Assembly: GCA_014237395.1 (NCBI GenBank)
Contig: JABZFP010000030.1
Coordinates: 868,001-932,000 of the forward strand
Direction of reading: 5' to 3'
DNA: 64,000 bases
From: Desulfobacteraceae bacterium
GTDB taxonomy: Bacteria > Desulfobacterota > Desulfobacteria > Desulfobacterales > UBA5852
How positions within the stretch are numbered: position 1 is the first letter of the stretch; each line of letters begins with the position of its first letter. The notes under the pieces were generated by a model. The model saw only the letters and a program-made list of their open reading frames with translations. It was not told where the DNA came from and searched no databases. Both the position numbers and the translations under genes were made by a program. Shown here piece after piece: positions 48,060 through 56,923 of this stretch.

Positions 48060-49109
48060 ATGCGCAAAATGACGCTGTTCTTGGTAGTTCTGGCTTTACT
48101 GGCGGTTCCGGTGGCTTCCGCCGCGGAAGAACTTCGAATTTTTACCTGGTCGGAGTATATGGACGAGGAGAAGATGCCGGCGGATTTCGAGGCCAAATAC
48201 GGCATCAAGGTCCGGCTCGATATCTACGAGAACAACGAGGAAATGGTGGCCAAGCTCCAGGCCGGCGGCGTGAGCCAGTACGACATCATCGTGCCGTCCG
48301 ACTATATCATGCCGGTGCTGATCAACCAGAAGCTCATCCAGCCCCTGGATCTTGCCAAGATACCGAACCTCGACAATCTCAAGCCGCTTTTTCGTGAAAC
48401 CTCCTACGATCCGGGCAACAAATACTCCGTGGCCTATCAGTGGGGGACGGTGGGCCTGATGTATCGCAAGGACAAGATTTCGGAAGACGCCGTCAAGTCC
48501 TGGTCGGTGCTCTTCGACCCCGCCAAGCAGCCGGGACCGTTCTGGCTGATCGATTCGGTGCGCGAGATGATGGGCATTGCTCTTCTTTACGAAGGCTACG
48601 ACTTCAACAGCACCAAGCCCCAGGAACTCAAGGCCGCGGCCGATCTGCTGGTGGCGACCAAGAAAACGGGAAATTGCATGGGGTTCAAACCGGGCGTGGG
48701 CGGCAAGAACGATGTCGTGGCCGGTACGGCCGTGGCGGCGATTGTCTACAACGGGGACGCCATCCAATCGGTAACGGAAAACCCGGACGTGCTGGGTTTC
48801 GTGATCCCTAAAGAAGGCAGCGAAATCTGGTTTGACTCCATGTGCATTCCGGCCAAGGCGCCCAATGCGGATGCCGCCCATAAGTGGATCAACTGGATTC
48901 TGGAGCCCGAGGTTGGGGCCGAGCTCTCCAATTATAACCAGTATGCCACGCCCAACGCGGCTTCCGAGCCCTTTATTACGCCGGAAGACTTGCAGAACCC
49001 GGGCATCTATCCGACACCGGATATCATGAAAACCTTGCATTTCACCAAGGATCTGGGCAAAGAAAACCGTATCATGGATGAAGCCTGGACACGCGCCAAA
49101 GCGCATTGA
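48060..49109 (+). CDS. potD: Spermidine/putrescine-binding periplasmic protein PotD
   Basis: 349 residues. Signal peptide MRKMTLFLVVLALLAVPVASA (about 21 residues) with an AxA-type cleavage site, then ELRIFTWSEYMDEEKMPADF, the PotD/PotF opening (NWSEYIDP-type). YDIIVPSDYIMPVLI, YQWGTVGLMYRKDK, LIDSVREMMGIAL and YNGDAIQSV follow in family order, with acidic residues suited to diamine binding. ATG 48060 follows AAAGGAGAGGG. It is the last gene of the potABCD operon before a hairpin at 49156-49195. Whether putrescine, spermidine or another cationic amine is bound is not decidable by eye. Confidence 0.88.
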   Translation: MRKMTLFLVVLALLAVPVASAAEELRIFTWSEYMDEEKMPADFEAKYGIKVRLDIYENNEEMVAKLQAGGVSQYDIIVPSDYIMPVLINQKLIQPLDLAKIPNLDNLKPLFRETSYDPGNKYSVAYQWGTVGLMYRKDKISEDAVKSWSVLFDPAKQPGPFWLIDSVREMMGIALLYEGYDFNSTKPQELKAAADLLVATKKTGNCMGFKPGVGGKNDVVAGTAVAAIVYNGDAIQSVTENPDVLGFVIPKEGSEIWFDSMCIPAKAPNADAAHKWINWILEPEVGAELSNYNQYATPNAASEPFITPEDLQNPGIYPTPDIMKTLHFTKDLGKENRIMDEAWTRAKAH

Positions 49110-49155
49110 TCCAGACAAGGTCGTAACGGACCGGTCGATTGACCGCAGATAAGCG

Positions 49156-49195
49156 CAACAAGGCCTGGTTCACAGGGGTGGATCAGGTCTTGTTG
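49156..49195 (+). terminator. Hairpin between potD and the agmatine deiminase gene
   Basis: CAACAAGGCCTG (49156-49167) pairs with CAGGTCTTGTTG (49184-49195), 12 bp with one G-U wobble. No U tract follows, so it may slow or stabilise the transcript rather than end it. Confidence 0.45.
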
Positions 49196-49268
49196 TGTGC
49201 GGGAAGGTGTTGCGGTCGATTGGCCGGAAGGCTGAAAAAGAAACGGTGACGCACGAGGGACGCTTAGG

Positions 49269-50381
49269 ATGGTTCAAACGTTTTCTGACCGAACGCCGCA
49301 GGAGGATGGTTTCCGCATGCCCGGCGAATTCGAACCCCATGCCGGCTGCTGGATGCTCTGGCCCGAACGCGGTGACAATTGGCGTTTGGGGGCCAAGCCG
49401 GCCCAGCAGTGTTTTGTGGCGATCGCCACGGCCATCGCCCGCTTCGAGCCCGTGACCATGGGGGTGTCGCGGGCGCATTTCGAGGACGCTCGCCACCAGC
49501 TGCCCGCGGCTATCCGGGTGGTCGAAATGGCCCATGACGACGCCTGGATGCGCGACGTGGGGCCAACCTTTGTGGTTCATGACCAACGCGGTCTGGTAGC
49601 CGGGGTGGACTGGGGGTTCAATGCCTGGGGCGGCCTGGACGGAGGGCTCTATTTCCCCTGGCATGACGACGACCTGGTGGCCGGCAAGGTGCTCGAAATT
49701 GCGGGGGCCGACCGCTACCGGGCGCCGCTGGTGCTGGAAGGCGGATCGATTCACGTGGACGGGGAGGGGACCCTGCTCACCACCGAGGAATGTTTGCTCA
49801 ATCCGAATCGCAATCCGTCCCTGTCACGCGCCGAAATCGAGGCCTATTTGCGGGGTTATCTCGATGTCGAGCGCATCGTCTGGCTGCCCCGGGGGGTCTA
49901 CCTGGACGAGACCGACGGCCACGTGGACAACCTGTGCTGTTTCGCCCGGCCGGGGGTGGTGCTGCTTTCCTGGACAGACGACCCTGACGACCCGGTCTAC
50001 GCCATCTGCCGCGAGGCCCGGGCGATTCTTGAAAAGGAGCGGGATGCCCGCGGACGGGTCTTCGAGGTTCACCCCGTCCAGCAGCCCGGCCCGCTTTGCC
50101 AGACCGCCGAAGAAAGCGCCGGACTGGCCTACTCCCATTCGGCCAAGCCGCGACGGCCGGGGGACCGGCTGGCGGGCTCCTACATCAATTTCTATATTGC
50201 CAACGGGGGCGTGGTGATGCCGCTCCTGGACGATGCGCGCGACGCGGCGGCCGTTGCAGCGGTCCAGGCCTGCTTTCCCGACCGGGAGGTGGTGGGGGTG
50301 CCGGCCCGGGAAGTCCTTTTGGGAGGGGGCAACATCCACTGTATCACCCAGCAGCAGCCGATCGGCTCTCAATCCACATAG
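49269..50381 (+). CDS. aguA: Agmatine deiminase
   Basis: 370 residues of the guanidino-group modifying superfamily. Converts agmatine to N-carbamoylputrescine and ammonia. Motifs: MPGEFEPHAGCWMLWPER near the start, HDDAWMRDVGPTFVV, LEGGSIHVDGEGTLLTTEECLLNPNRNP, GVYLDETDGHVDNLCCF (catalytic His/Asp region) and catalytic Cys358 in GGGNIHCITQQQP. ATG 49269 follows CGCTTAGG, a modest ribosome site; ATG 49317 (MPGEFEPH) is a possible later start. It lies 160 nt after potD. No N-carbamoylputrescine amidohydrolase or carbamoyltransferase is seen in the window, so the next step is encoded elsewhere. Confidence 0.9.
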   Translation: MVQTFSDRTPQEDGFRMPGEFEPHAGCWMLWPERGDNWRLGAKPAQQCFVAIATAIARFEPVTMGVSRAHFEDARHQLPAAIRVVEMAHDDAWMRDVGPTFVVHDQRGLVAGVDWGFNAWGGLDGGLYFPWHDDDLVAGKVLEIAGADRYRAPLVLEGGSIHVDGEGTLLTTEECLLNPNRNPSLSRAEIEAYLRGYLDVERIVWLPRGVYLDETDGHVDNLCCFARPGVVLLSWTDDPDDPVYAICREARAILEKERDARGRVFEVHPVQQPGPLCQTAEESAGLAYSHSAKPRRPGDRLAGSYINFYIANGGVVMPLLDDARDAAAVAAVQACFPDREVVGVPAREVLLGGGNIHCITQQQPIGSQST

Positions 50382-50602
50382 ACGCTGGCGCGTTTAAAAA
50401 CCTTCCGACCCTCACCGGTTTATTCTCCCGCGAGACCGTGGCAGCCGTCCGGCAACCGCGACTTTATACTCCCCTTTTCGATCGGCATGGCGGGTATCCG
50501 TGAAAATCGGCGCCTGAGCCCTTGCGCTTGCAGGCATTCCACGCTAAAGAGATCCGCCAGATGAAATTGGCCTTCACCATTTACTCTGTCACGGGAGTTG
50601 GA

Positions 50603-52072
50603 ATGACAGCAACAACCAATGAATATGATATCCGGAAGCAGAAACTGGCGCGTATTTCCGATTCGGGTGAAATCGTCTACAAGGATCGCTATGTCGTCAC
50701 CCATGATTTGGATGCGGCCTGTCAATTGGAAGACGGCACGGAAAATGTCGCGGTGGCCGGCCGTATCGTCAGCCTCCGAAAAATGGGCAAGATGGCTTTT
50801 GGCCACATTGCCGACATCGACGGAAAATTCCAGTTTTTGATGAAGAAAGATTTTATCGAGGCCACCTACCAAGCCTTCAAGGACAATGTCGATATCGGGG
50901 ACTACATCGGCCTTTCCGGTGAAATCTTTACCACCAAGACCCAGGAGAAAACCCTCATCGTCAAGGAATGGACCCTGCTGTCCAAGTCCTTGCGGCCCCT
51001 CCCGGAAAAATTTCACGGGATCACCGATAAAGAACAGAAGTATCGCAAACGCTATCTGGACCTGATTTCATCACGCGAATCCGTGCGCCGGTTTCAATTG
51101 CGGACCCGATTCATCAACACGATTCGCGCCTATCTCAACCGCCACAAGTTCATCGAGATCGATACGCCCGTTTTGACCAACAAAGCCAGCGGCGCTCTGG
51201 CCAAGCCGTTTTTGACCCACAACAATGCCCTGGACATCGATGTCTACCTGCGGATCGCGCCCGAAACCTATTTGAAGCGGGCCATCGCCGGGGGCTATAA
51301 CCGCGTTTACGAATTTGCCCGCTGTTTCCGCAACGAGGGAATAGATCCGTCCCACCTGCCCGACTTCACCATGCTGGAGTACTATGCCGCCTACTGGAAT
51401 TATCTGGACAACATGGCGTTTACCGAAAGCCTGATCAAAGCGGCTGTCCAGGAGACCATCGGTGGGCTGCAGTTCACCTACCAGGGCACGGCGATCGATC
51501 TGGACGGTCCCTGGGAGAAGAAGTCTTTCCGGGAACTGATTATGCAGGACTGCGGCATCGACCTGGTGGCGGCCGATGATAAAGCGTCGCTCGTGGCGGC
51601 CATCGAAGCCAACGGCATTACCATCGATCGCGATATCAAGGACAAGAGCATCGGCTACGGCACCCTGGTGGATCTGCTTTACAAGAAGGTGTCGCGGCCC
51701 AAGTTGATCAACCCGACCTTTCTGACCGAACACCCCCTCGATATTTCACCGCTGGCGCGCAAAAACGACGACAATCCGGCCATTGTGGACCGGTTCCAGT
51801 TGGTGATCAACGGATGGGAAGTGGTCAATGCCTATTCCGAGCTGATCGACCCCATCGACCAGATGGATCGCTTCCGGTCCCAGCTGGAGGCCCGGGAACT
51901 GGGCGATATGGAGGCCATGGAAACGGACGAGGAGTTCGTTACCTGTATGGAATACGGCATGCCGCCCATGTCCGGCTGGGGCATGGGCATCGACCGCTTC
52001 GTGGCTCTCCTGACCGATACCGAACACCTGCGCGATGTGGTCCTGTTTCCGCTCTTGAAACCCGAAAAATAG
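50603..52072 (+). CDS. lysS: Lysyl-tRNA synthetase, class II
   Basis: 489 residues; charges tRNA-Lys with lysine. N-terminal OB-fold anticodon domain (about 45-130, VAVAGRIVSLRKMGKMAFGHIAD), then the class II core with motif 1 (RTRFINTIRAYLNRHKFIEIDTPVL), motif 2 (YEFARCFRNEGIDPSHLPDFTMLE) and motif 3 (GWGMGIDRFVALLTD). ATG 50603 follows GGGAGTTGGA; the ORF extends upstream to 50522 with less family-like residues, and the usual LysS length of ~490-500 favours the shorter form. It is not obviously linked to the polyamine cluster. Confidence 0.93.
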   Translation: MTATTNEYDIRKQKLARISDSGEIVYKDRYVVTHDLDAACQLEDGTENVAVAGRIVSLRKMGKMAFGHIADIDGKFQFLMKKDFIEATYQAFKDNVDIGDYIGLSGEIFTTKTQEKTLIVKEWTLLSKSLRPLPEKFHGITDKEQKYRKRYLDLISSRESVRRFQLRTRFINTIRAYLNRHKFIEIDTPVLTNKASGALAKPFLTHNNALDIDVYLRIAPETYLKRAIAGGYNRVYEFARCFRNEGIDPSHLPDFTMLEYYAAYWNYLDNMAFTESLIKAAVQETIGGLQFTYQGTAIDLDGPWEKKSFRELIMQDCGIDLVAADDKASLVAAIEANGITIDRDIKDKSIGYGTLVDLLYKKVSRPKLINPTFLTEHPLDISPLARKNDDNPAIVDRFQLVINGWEVVNAYSELIDPIDQMDRFRSQLEARELGDMEAMETDEEFVTCMEYGMPPMSGWGMGIDRFVALLTDTEHLRDVVLFPLLKPEK

Positions 52073-52402
52073 ATCCGCAACAGCATATTGCCCCCCCTTC
52101 AAGGCCTGCGGCGCTATGCGCTGCGGGCCCTGTTACGAATTGGCGGCCGTTCGCCGCAGCGTCATTTTGCCGCTCTTGGTATCCCCTACGATTCCGCTAA
52201 AGTTTTCCCATTCTCATCCGATATATAAACATTGACCCGGCCGCCGTATTTACCAATGGGAGCACTTAGGCCAGTGACTTTTTGGCCACGGCGTGGTGTT
52301 AGAATGGCGGCCTGTCGGTCTGAAAAGCCTCCTGTCGGCGGTTTGACGGAACGGCTCGGGAAGCTGGTTGCACGCATCACAATACATCAGAGGAGGGACC
52401 TC
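52073..52402. other. Intergenic region lysS / cheW
   Basis: 330 bp. Inverted repeats of GCGG type (GCGGCGCTATGCGCTGC near 52108) may form hairpins that end the lysS transcript. An AT-rich stretch at 52195-52250 probably contains the cheW promoter. No gene is supported. Confidence 0.45.
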
Positions 52403-52879
52403 ATGCAGGCGGAAACCAAATCCGGCAAGTACCTGACATTTCAACTGGCGGACGAAGATTACGGCATTGCCCTTTTACAGATCAAGGAGATCATCGGGAT
52501 GATGCCGATCACGGCTGTTCCGCGGACCCCGGCCTATGTCAAGGGCGTGATCAACCTGCGCGGGCAGGTGATTCCGGTGACCGACCTGCGGCTCAAGTTC
52601 GGTATGAACGAAATCGCCTATACCGATCGGACCTGCATCATCGTGGTGGAAGTGCAGGGTGAAGCATCCACGGTCCAGGTGGGGGTCCTGGTGGATGCCG
52701 TGTCCGAAGTGCTCCAGATCCGCGAGGACGCTATCGAAGCCACGCCGTCCTTTGGGGCCAAGGTGGATACGGAATACATCCTGGGCATGGCCAACATGGA
52801 TGAAGGGGTCAAGATCCTGCTGGACATCGACCGGGTGATGACGGCCGAGGATGTGGCCCTGTTGGAGCAGGCCGCCTGA
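52403..52879 (+). CDS. cheW: Chemotaxis coupling protein CheW
   Basis: 158 residues of a single CheW-like SH3 fold: KYLTFQLADEDYGIALLQIKEII, then PRTPAYVKGVINLRGQVIPVTDLRLKFGM and TCIIVVEV, VGVLVDAVSEVLQIRE. It bridges chemoreceptors and the CheA kinase at the cell pole. ATG 52403 lies behind GAGGAGGGACC; the ORF begins at 52232 but the upstream part lacks family features. No other chemotaxis gene is adjacent, so it is a stand-alone coupling protein whose CheA partner is elsewhere. Confidence 0.92.
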   Translation: MQAETKSGKYLTFQLADEDYGIALLQIKEIIGMMPITAVPRTPAYVKGVINLRGQVIPVTDLRLKFGMNEIAYTDRTCIIVVEVQGEASTVQVGVLVDAVSEVLQIREDAIEATPSFGAKVDTEYILGMANMDEGVKILLDIDRVMTAEDVALLEQAA

Positions 52880-53199
52880 TCGCAAGCTGTTTTGTAAGGC
52901 CGCCACGGCCTTGATCGAACCGACCGTCCCGCCATATGGCGTGGCGGTCGGGCGCCTTTCAGCCATCCCTTTCGGCACTGCCTGGACCACCCCGTCCCGG
53001 TCGGAAAAAGCGTAGCCGTGCCGAAACCCGCCTTCTCCCCATTGTAATAATTTGTTTTGCTCCTAACACTATGCTAACAATTCGCTAACATAATGGCCAG
53101 TCGATGACAGGGTGGGCTCGATGGCCCGCCCTTTCTTTACCCGACGCGCTGCCCGGCACGGGGTTGCGCCATCGTGAGTACCCATAAACCGAGGCATGC
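52880..53199. other. Intergenic region cheW / PiT transporter with terminator-like hairpin
   Basis: 320 bp. CCGACCG (52920-52926) and CGGTCGG (52945-52951) enclose CGCCATATGGCG, itself a palindrome, so a strong hairpin can form; it lacks a T run. At 53041-53100 an AT-rich stretch (AATAATTTGTTTTGC, ACACTATGCTAACAATTCGC) is promoter-like and contains a near-repeat of GCTAACA. Confidence 0.5.
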
Positions 53200-55446
53200 A
53201 TGGAACTATATGGTTTTGCCGTGGCGCTACTGTTCGCCATCGCGATTGCGGATCTGATGGTGGGCGTCAGCAACGACGCCGTCAATTTTCTGAATTCATC
53301 CGTGGGCTCCCGTGTGGCGCCCCGGCACATCATCATGATCGTGGCCAGTCTGGGTATTCTGGCCGGCGTGACTTTTTCCAGCGGCATGATGGAAGTGGCC
53401 CGCAAGGGCATCTTCCATCCCCGTTTTTTCGTGATGCCGGAATTGATTACCATTTTTCTGGCCGTCATGATTACCGACATCCTCCTGCTCGACCTGTTCA
53501 ACACCTTCGGCCTGCCGACCTCGACCACGGTATCGATCGTTTTCGAGCTGCTGGGGGCCGCCATTGCCGTATCGCTGGTCAAGATATTCCACAGCGACCA
53601 GAGTGCCCTGACCCTGGCGGAATACATCAACACGGGCAAGGCCCTGGCCATCATCTCGGGAATCCTGCTGTCCGTTGCCATCGCTTTCGTCTGCGGCGCC
53701 CTGGCCCAGTTTGCCACACGCCTGGTGTTTACCTTCAATTACGAGAAACGGTTGCGGCGGTATGGTGCGCTGTGGGGCGGCCTGTCTTTGTCCATGATCA
53801 CCTATTTCATCCTGATCAAGGGGTCCAAAGGCGCGTCGTTTCTAACCCCGCCCATGGTGGATTGGATCAAGACGCACACCTGGACCATCATCGGGGGCGG
53901 TTTGGCCGGGTTCACCGTGCTGTTTCAGGTCCTCATGCTGACGACCCGCATCAATATCCTCAAACCCATCGTTCTGGCCGGCACCTTTGCCCTGGCCATG
54001 GCGTTTGCCGCCAATGATCTGGTGAATTTTATCGGGGTCCCCCTGGCCAGTTTCCATGCCTTCACATTGGCCAAGAGCGGCACGGATCCGTTGACCATGT
54101 CCATGGAGGCGCTGCAGAAGTCGGTGCACACCAATACCTTTTTCCTGCTGGCAGCCGGTGCGATCATGGTCGCCACCTTATGGCTGTCCCGCAAGGCGCG
54201 CACCGTGACGAAAACCGAGCTCAACCTGGGGCGTCAGGATGAAGGACTCGAGCGTTTCGATTCTTCCCAGCTGTCGCGGATCATCGTCCGGATGGTGACG
54301 GGAATCTTCGAGGCCAGTCGCCAGGTGTTCCCGGAGTCGCTGCGACGCACCATCCGCCGCCGACTGGATACCAGCGGCTATCGCCCGCCGCCCGGATACG
54401 ACGGGACCATCCCGGAATTCGATCTCCTGCGGGCCAGTGTAAACTTGATGGTGGCCAGCGCTTTGGTCTCCTGGGCCACCAGCATGAAGCTGCCCCTGTC
54501 CACGACCTATGTGACATTCATGGTGGCCATGGGCACTTCCCTGGCCGACCAGGCCTGGGGCCTGGAAAGCGCGGTTTTTCGGGTAACCGGGGTCCTGACA
54601 GTGATCGGGGGCTGGTTTTTCACGGCCTTCATGGCCTTTACGGTGGCCCTGACCTTTGCCTTTGCCATTGCCTATCTCGGGGGCGGGGCCATTTTTCTGC
54701 TGCTGTTGATCGTGGGCCTGCTTATTTACCGCAATTTCAAAATTCACCGCCGCCGTGAAAAGGCGGCCCATGAGCTGGAAGTGCTGGATCTCAAGCGGGT
54801 GACCGACGCGGATTTTGCCATTCAGACCTGCTTCGAACACAGCGGCCGCCTGCTGTCGGTGGTTCGTGACAAGCTCGACATTTGCTTCGAGGGCATTCTG
54901 ACCCAGGACCGCAAATTGCTGAAGAAGCTGCGTCGTGAAACCAGCAAAATCCAGGCCTCGTCGAACGTCATCGTGGCCAATATCTTTAAAACCCTGCGGC
55001 TCCTGCAACACGACGATGTTGAAACCGCCGGGAAATACAGCTACGTCATTTCGGCTCTGCAGGAGATTGCCGAAAGTGTGCGGGACATGATCCTGCGCTG
55101 CCACGTGCATACGTCCAACCAGCACGCCGGTCTGCTGCCGGCCCAGAAAAAAGAACTGCAGAAAATCCGCAAATGTGTGGAAGCGCTGCTGGACGATACG
55201 GCGCGCATATTGCTCAGCCACGAACCCTTCAAATACAGCGAAGTGGCGGCGCACTACGTCAAACTAAAAGGCCTGCTGGAAGAATACGACGCCAACCAAA
55301 TCGCCCGCATCCGTTCCGGAGAATCCAAAACCCGTTTGAGTATCCTGTTTTACGGCATCAATAACGCCTGTCTGAAGATCAGCGAACAGGTCCTGCAGCT
55401 GCTGACCACATTTGACGAAACTTTTCCAAGGGAGGAAAATCCCTGA
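53200..55446 (+). CDS. PiT-family inorganic phosphate transporter with C-terminal helical domain
   Basis: 748 residues, a large membrane protein. Both PiT repeats are visible: GVSNDAVNFLNSSVGSRVAPRHIIM with FGLPTSTTVSIVFELLG, and AANDLVNFIGVPLASFHAF with MKLPLSTTYVTFMVAMGTSLADQ. About 11 helices are expected. Residues after ~540 (RREKAAHELEVLDLKRVTDAD onward) are a soluble helical tail of ~200 residues that resembles a PhoU-like regulator. ATG 53200 precedes MELYGFAVALLFAIAIADL. It imports phosphate by symport (H+ or Na+); the partner ion is unknown. PiT proteins with such tails occur in Desulfobacterota and Bacteroidota. Confidence 0.85.
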   Translation: MELYGFAVALLFAIAIADLMVGVSNDAVNFLNSSVGSRVAPRHIIMIVASLGILAGVTFSSGMMEVARKGIFHPRFFVMPELITIFLAVMITDILLLDLFNTFGLPTSTTVSIVFELLGAAIAVSLVKIFHSDQSALTLAEYINTGKALAIISGILLSVAIAFVCGALAQFATRLVFTFNYEKRLRRYGALWGGLSLSMITYFILIKGSKGASFLTPPMVDWIKTHTWTIIGGGLAGFTVLFQVLMLTTRINILKPIVLAGTFALAMAFAANDLVNFIGVPLASFHAFTLAKSGTDPLTMSMEALQKSVHTNTFFLLAAGAIMVATLWLSRKARTVTKTELNLGRQDEGLERFDSSQLSRIIVRMVTGIFEASRQVFPESLRRTIRRRLDTSGYRPPPGYDGTIPEFDLLRASVNLMVASALVSWATSMKLPLSTTYVTFMVAMGTSLADQAWGLESAVFRVTGVLTVIGGWFFTAFMAFTVALTFAFAIAYLGGGAIFLLLLIVGLLIYRNFKIHRRREKAAHELEVLDLKRVTDADFAIQTCFEHSGRLLSVVRDKLDICFEGILTQDRKLLKKLRRETSKIQASSNVIVANIFKTLRLLQHDDVETAGKYSYVISALQEIAESVRDMILRCHVHTSNQHAGLLPAQKKELQKIRKCVEALLDDTARILLSHEPFKYSEVAAHYVKLKGLLEEYDANQIARIRSGESKTRLSILFYGINNACLKISEQVLQLLTTFDETFPREENP

Positions 55447-55667
55447 CCGTTTGCCAAACGGCCTGCGTATCTTTTTTGGATTAAGGATAACAGGAATTTA
55501 CAGAGGATCTTCTCCAGGCGACAGGTTTCTCCCTGGCTCGCCCAAAACAAGGGCATCGCGCAGTAGAGTGGGAAGGCCGTTTAGCCAACCCGCTTTTTCT
55601 GTTATAAGGGGTCTGTCGGCAATCGATACCCTCGTATTGGCGAATAGGAGCGCGAGGCACAGGTCCC

Positions 55668-56834
55668 ATGCTGAAAACCAGACACAACGTCTATTTCTGC
55701 GATGCCCGGCGGATGCAGATGCTGCCGTCGGCCAGTGTCGACCTCATCGTCACGTCGCCCCCCTATCCCATGATCCAGATGTGGGACGCGGCGTTTTGTC
55801 AGCAGGACCCCCGCATCGCCGACGCGCTGGCGGAGGGACGATCCAAGGAGGCCCATGAATTCATGCATTGTCTGCTGGACCGGGTCTGGGACGAGAGCTT
55901 TCGTGTCCTGAAGCCGGGCGGCTTTGCCTGCATCAATATCGGCGATGCCACCCGCAGCGTTGACGGCGAATTTGCCCTGTATCCCAATCACGCCAGAATT
56001 TTGCAGCATCTGTCCCAGGCCGGTTTTACCCTCCTGCCCGATATCCTATGGCGTAAACAGACCAATGCGCCCAACAAATTCATGGGATCGGGCGTGCTGC
56101 CGGCCGGTGCTTATGTCACCCTGGAGCATGAATACATCCTGATCGCCCGCAAAGGTCCCAAACGGGTTTTCCAAACCGAGGGTGAAAAACAAAACCGGCG
56201 GGCCAGCGCCATGTTCTGGGAAGAGCGCAACCGTTTCTTTTCCGATATCTGGATGGATATCAAAGGCACTTCCCAGACACTTGCCAACAGTGAATTCCGC
56301 AAACGCAGTGCCGCCTTTCCGTTGAAAGTCGCCTATCGGCTGGTGATCATGTATTCGGTCCGGGGCGATCTGGTGCTCGATCCCTTTTGGGGAACGGGTA
56401 CCACCAGCGTGGCGGCCATGGCCGCCGCGCGCAATAGCATCGGTCTTGAAATCGATGCCGATATGGAAAGCCATCTGGACGTTTGCACGCAGAGCTTGTG
56501 CGACAGGCTGAATCATTATATCGAAGGCCGCCTTGCCCGGCACATTGCGTTTGTGGAAGAACGAATGGCGGCCAACGCACCCCTTAAACACCGCAACACC
56601 GTCTATGGGTTTCCCGTCGTCACCGCCCAGGAGAAGGAATTGTTTTTTAATCCACTGACCAGGCTGAAACGGTCCTCCCGTTCCGAAGTCGACGTGGCGT
56701 ATGATGCTGTCCCCCAGGCGGCCTTCTGCAAAGATTGGGAGACCCTGCTGCCCCGCGAAGCGCCGGACCGTCCTGCCCAAGCGGCACCCGTGAAACGCCC
56801 CCCGGCGGGTCCGGCACAGCTGAAGCTGTTTTAG
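55668..56834 (+). CDS. Orphan DNA methyltransferase (beta-class amino-MTase)
   Basis: 388 residues. Catalytic motif IV SPPY (30-33) precedes the SAM motif I (DPFWGTGTT, about 238-246), the order of beta-class N4-cytosine/N6-adenine methyltransferases; SPPY favours N4-methylcytosine. A target-recognition stretch lies between (about 120-230). The C-terminal ~100 residues (IEGRLARHIAFVEERMAANA to PAGPAQLKLF) are a variable tail. ATG 55668 follows GCGAGGCACAGG. No restriction endonuclease gene is adjacent, so it may be a solitary epigenetic or cell-cycle methylase, or part of a split system. The specificity is not predictable. Confidence 0.83.
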   Translation: MLKTRHNVYFCDARRMQMLPSASVDLIVTSPPYPMIQMWDAAFCQQDPRIADALAEGRSKEAHEFMHCLLDRVWDESFRVLKPGGFACINIGDATRSVDGEFALYPNHARILQHLSQAGFTLLPDILWRKQTNAPNKFMGSGVLPAGAYVTLEHEYILIARKGPKRVFQTEGEKQNRRASAMFWEERNRFFSDIWMDIKGTSQTLANSEFRKRSAAFPLKVAYRLVIMYSVRGDLVLDPFWGTGTTSVAAMAAARNSIGLEIDADMESHLDVCTQSLCDRLNHYIEGRLARHIAFVEERMAANAPLKHRNTVYGFPVVTAQEKELFFNPLTRLKRSSRSEVDVAYDAVPQAAFCKDWETLLPREAPDRPAQAAPVKRPPAGPAQLKLF

Positions 56835-56870
56835 CCGCCGGTTCGGAATCCGGCCGACCCAGGGCAGGCC

Positions 56871-56909
56871 AAAATGGCGTGGGCCCGCCAATCGGCGGCC
56901 ATTTTTTTT
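56871..56909 (+). terminator. Terminator after the DNA methyltransferase gene
   Basis: AAAATGGC (56871) pairs with GCCATTTTTTTT (56898-56909) around an inner CCGCC/GGCGG stem, followed by an eight-T run. The phosphatase gene starts within 15 nt after it. Confidence 0.8.
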
Positions 56910-56923
56910 GAGGAAGGATGATC

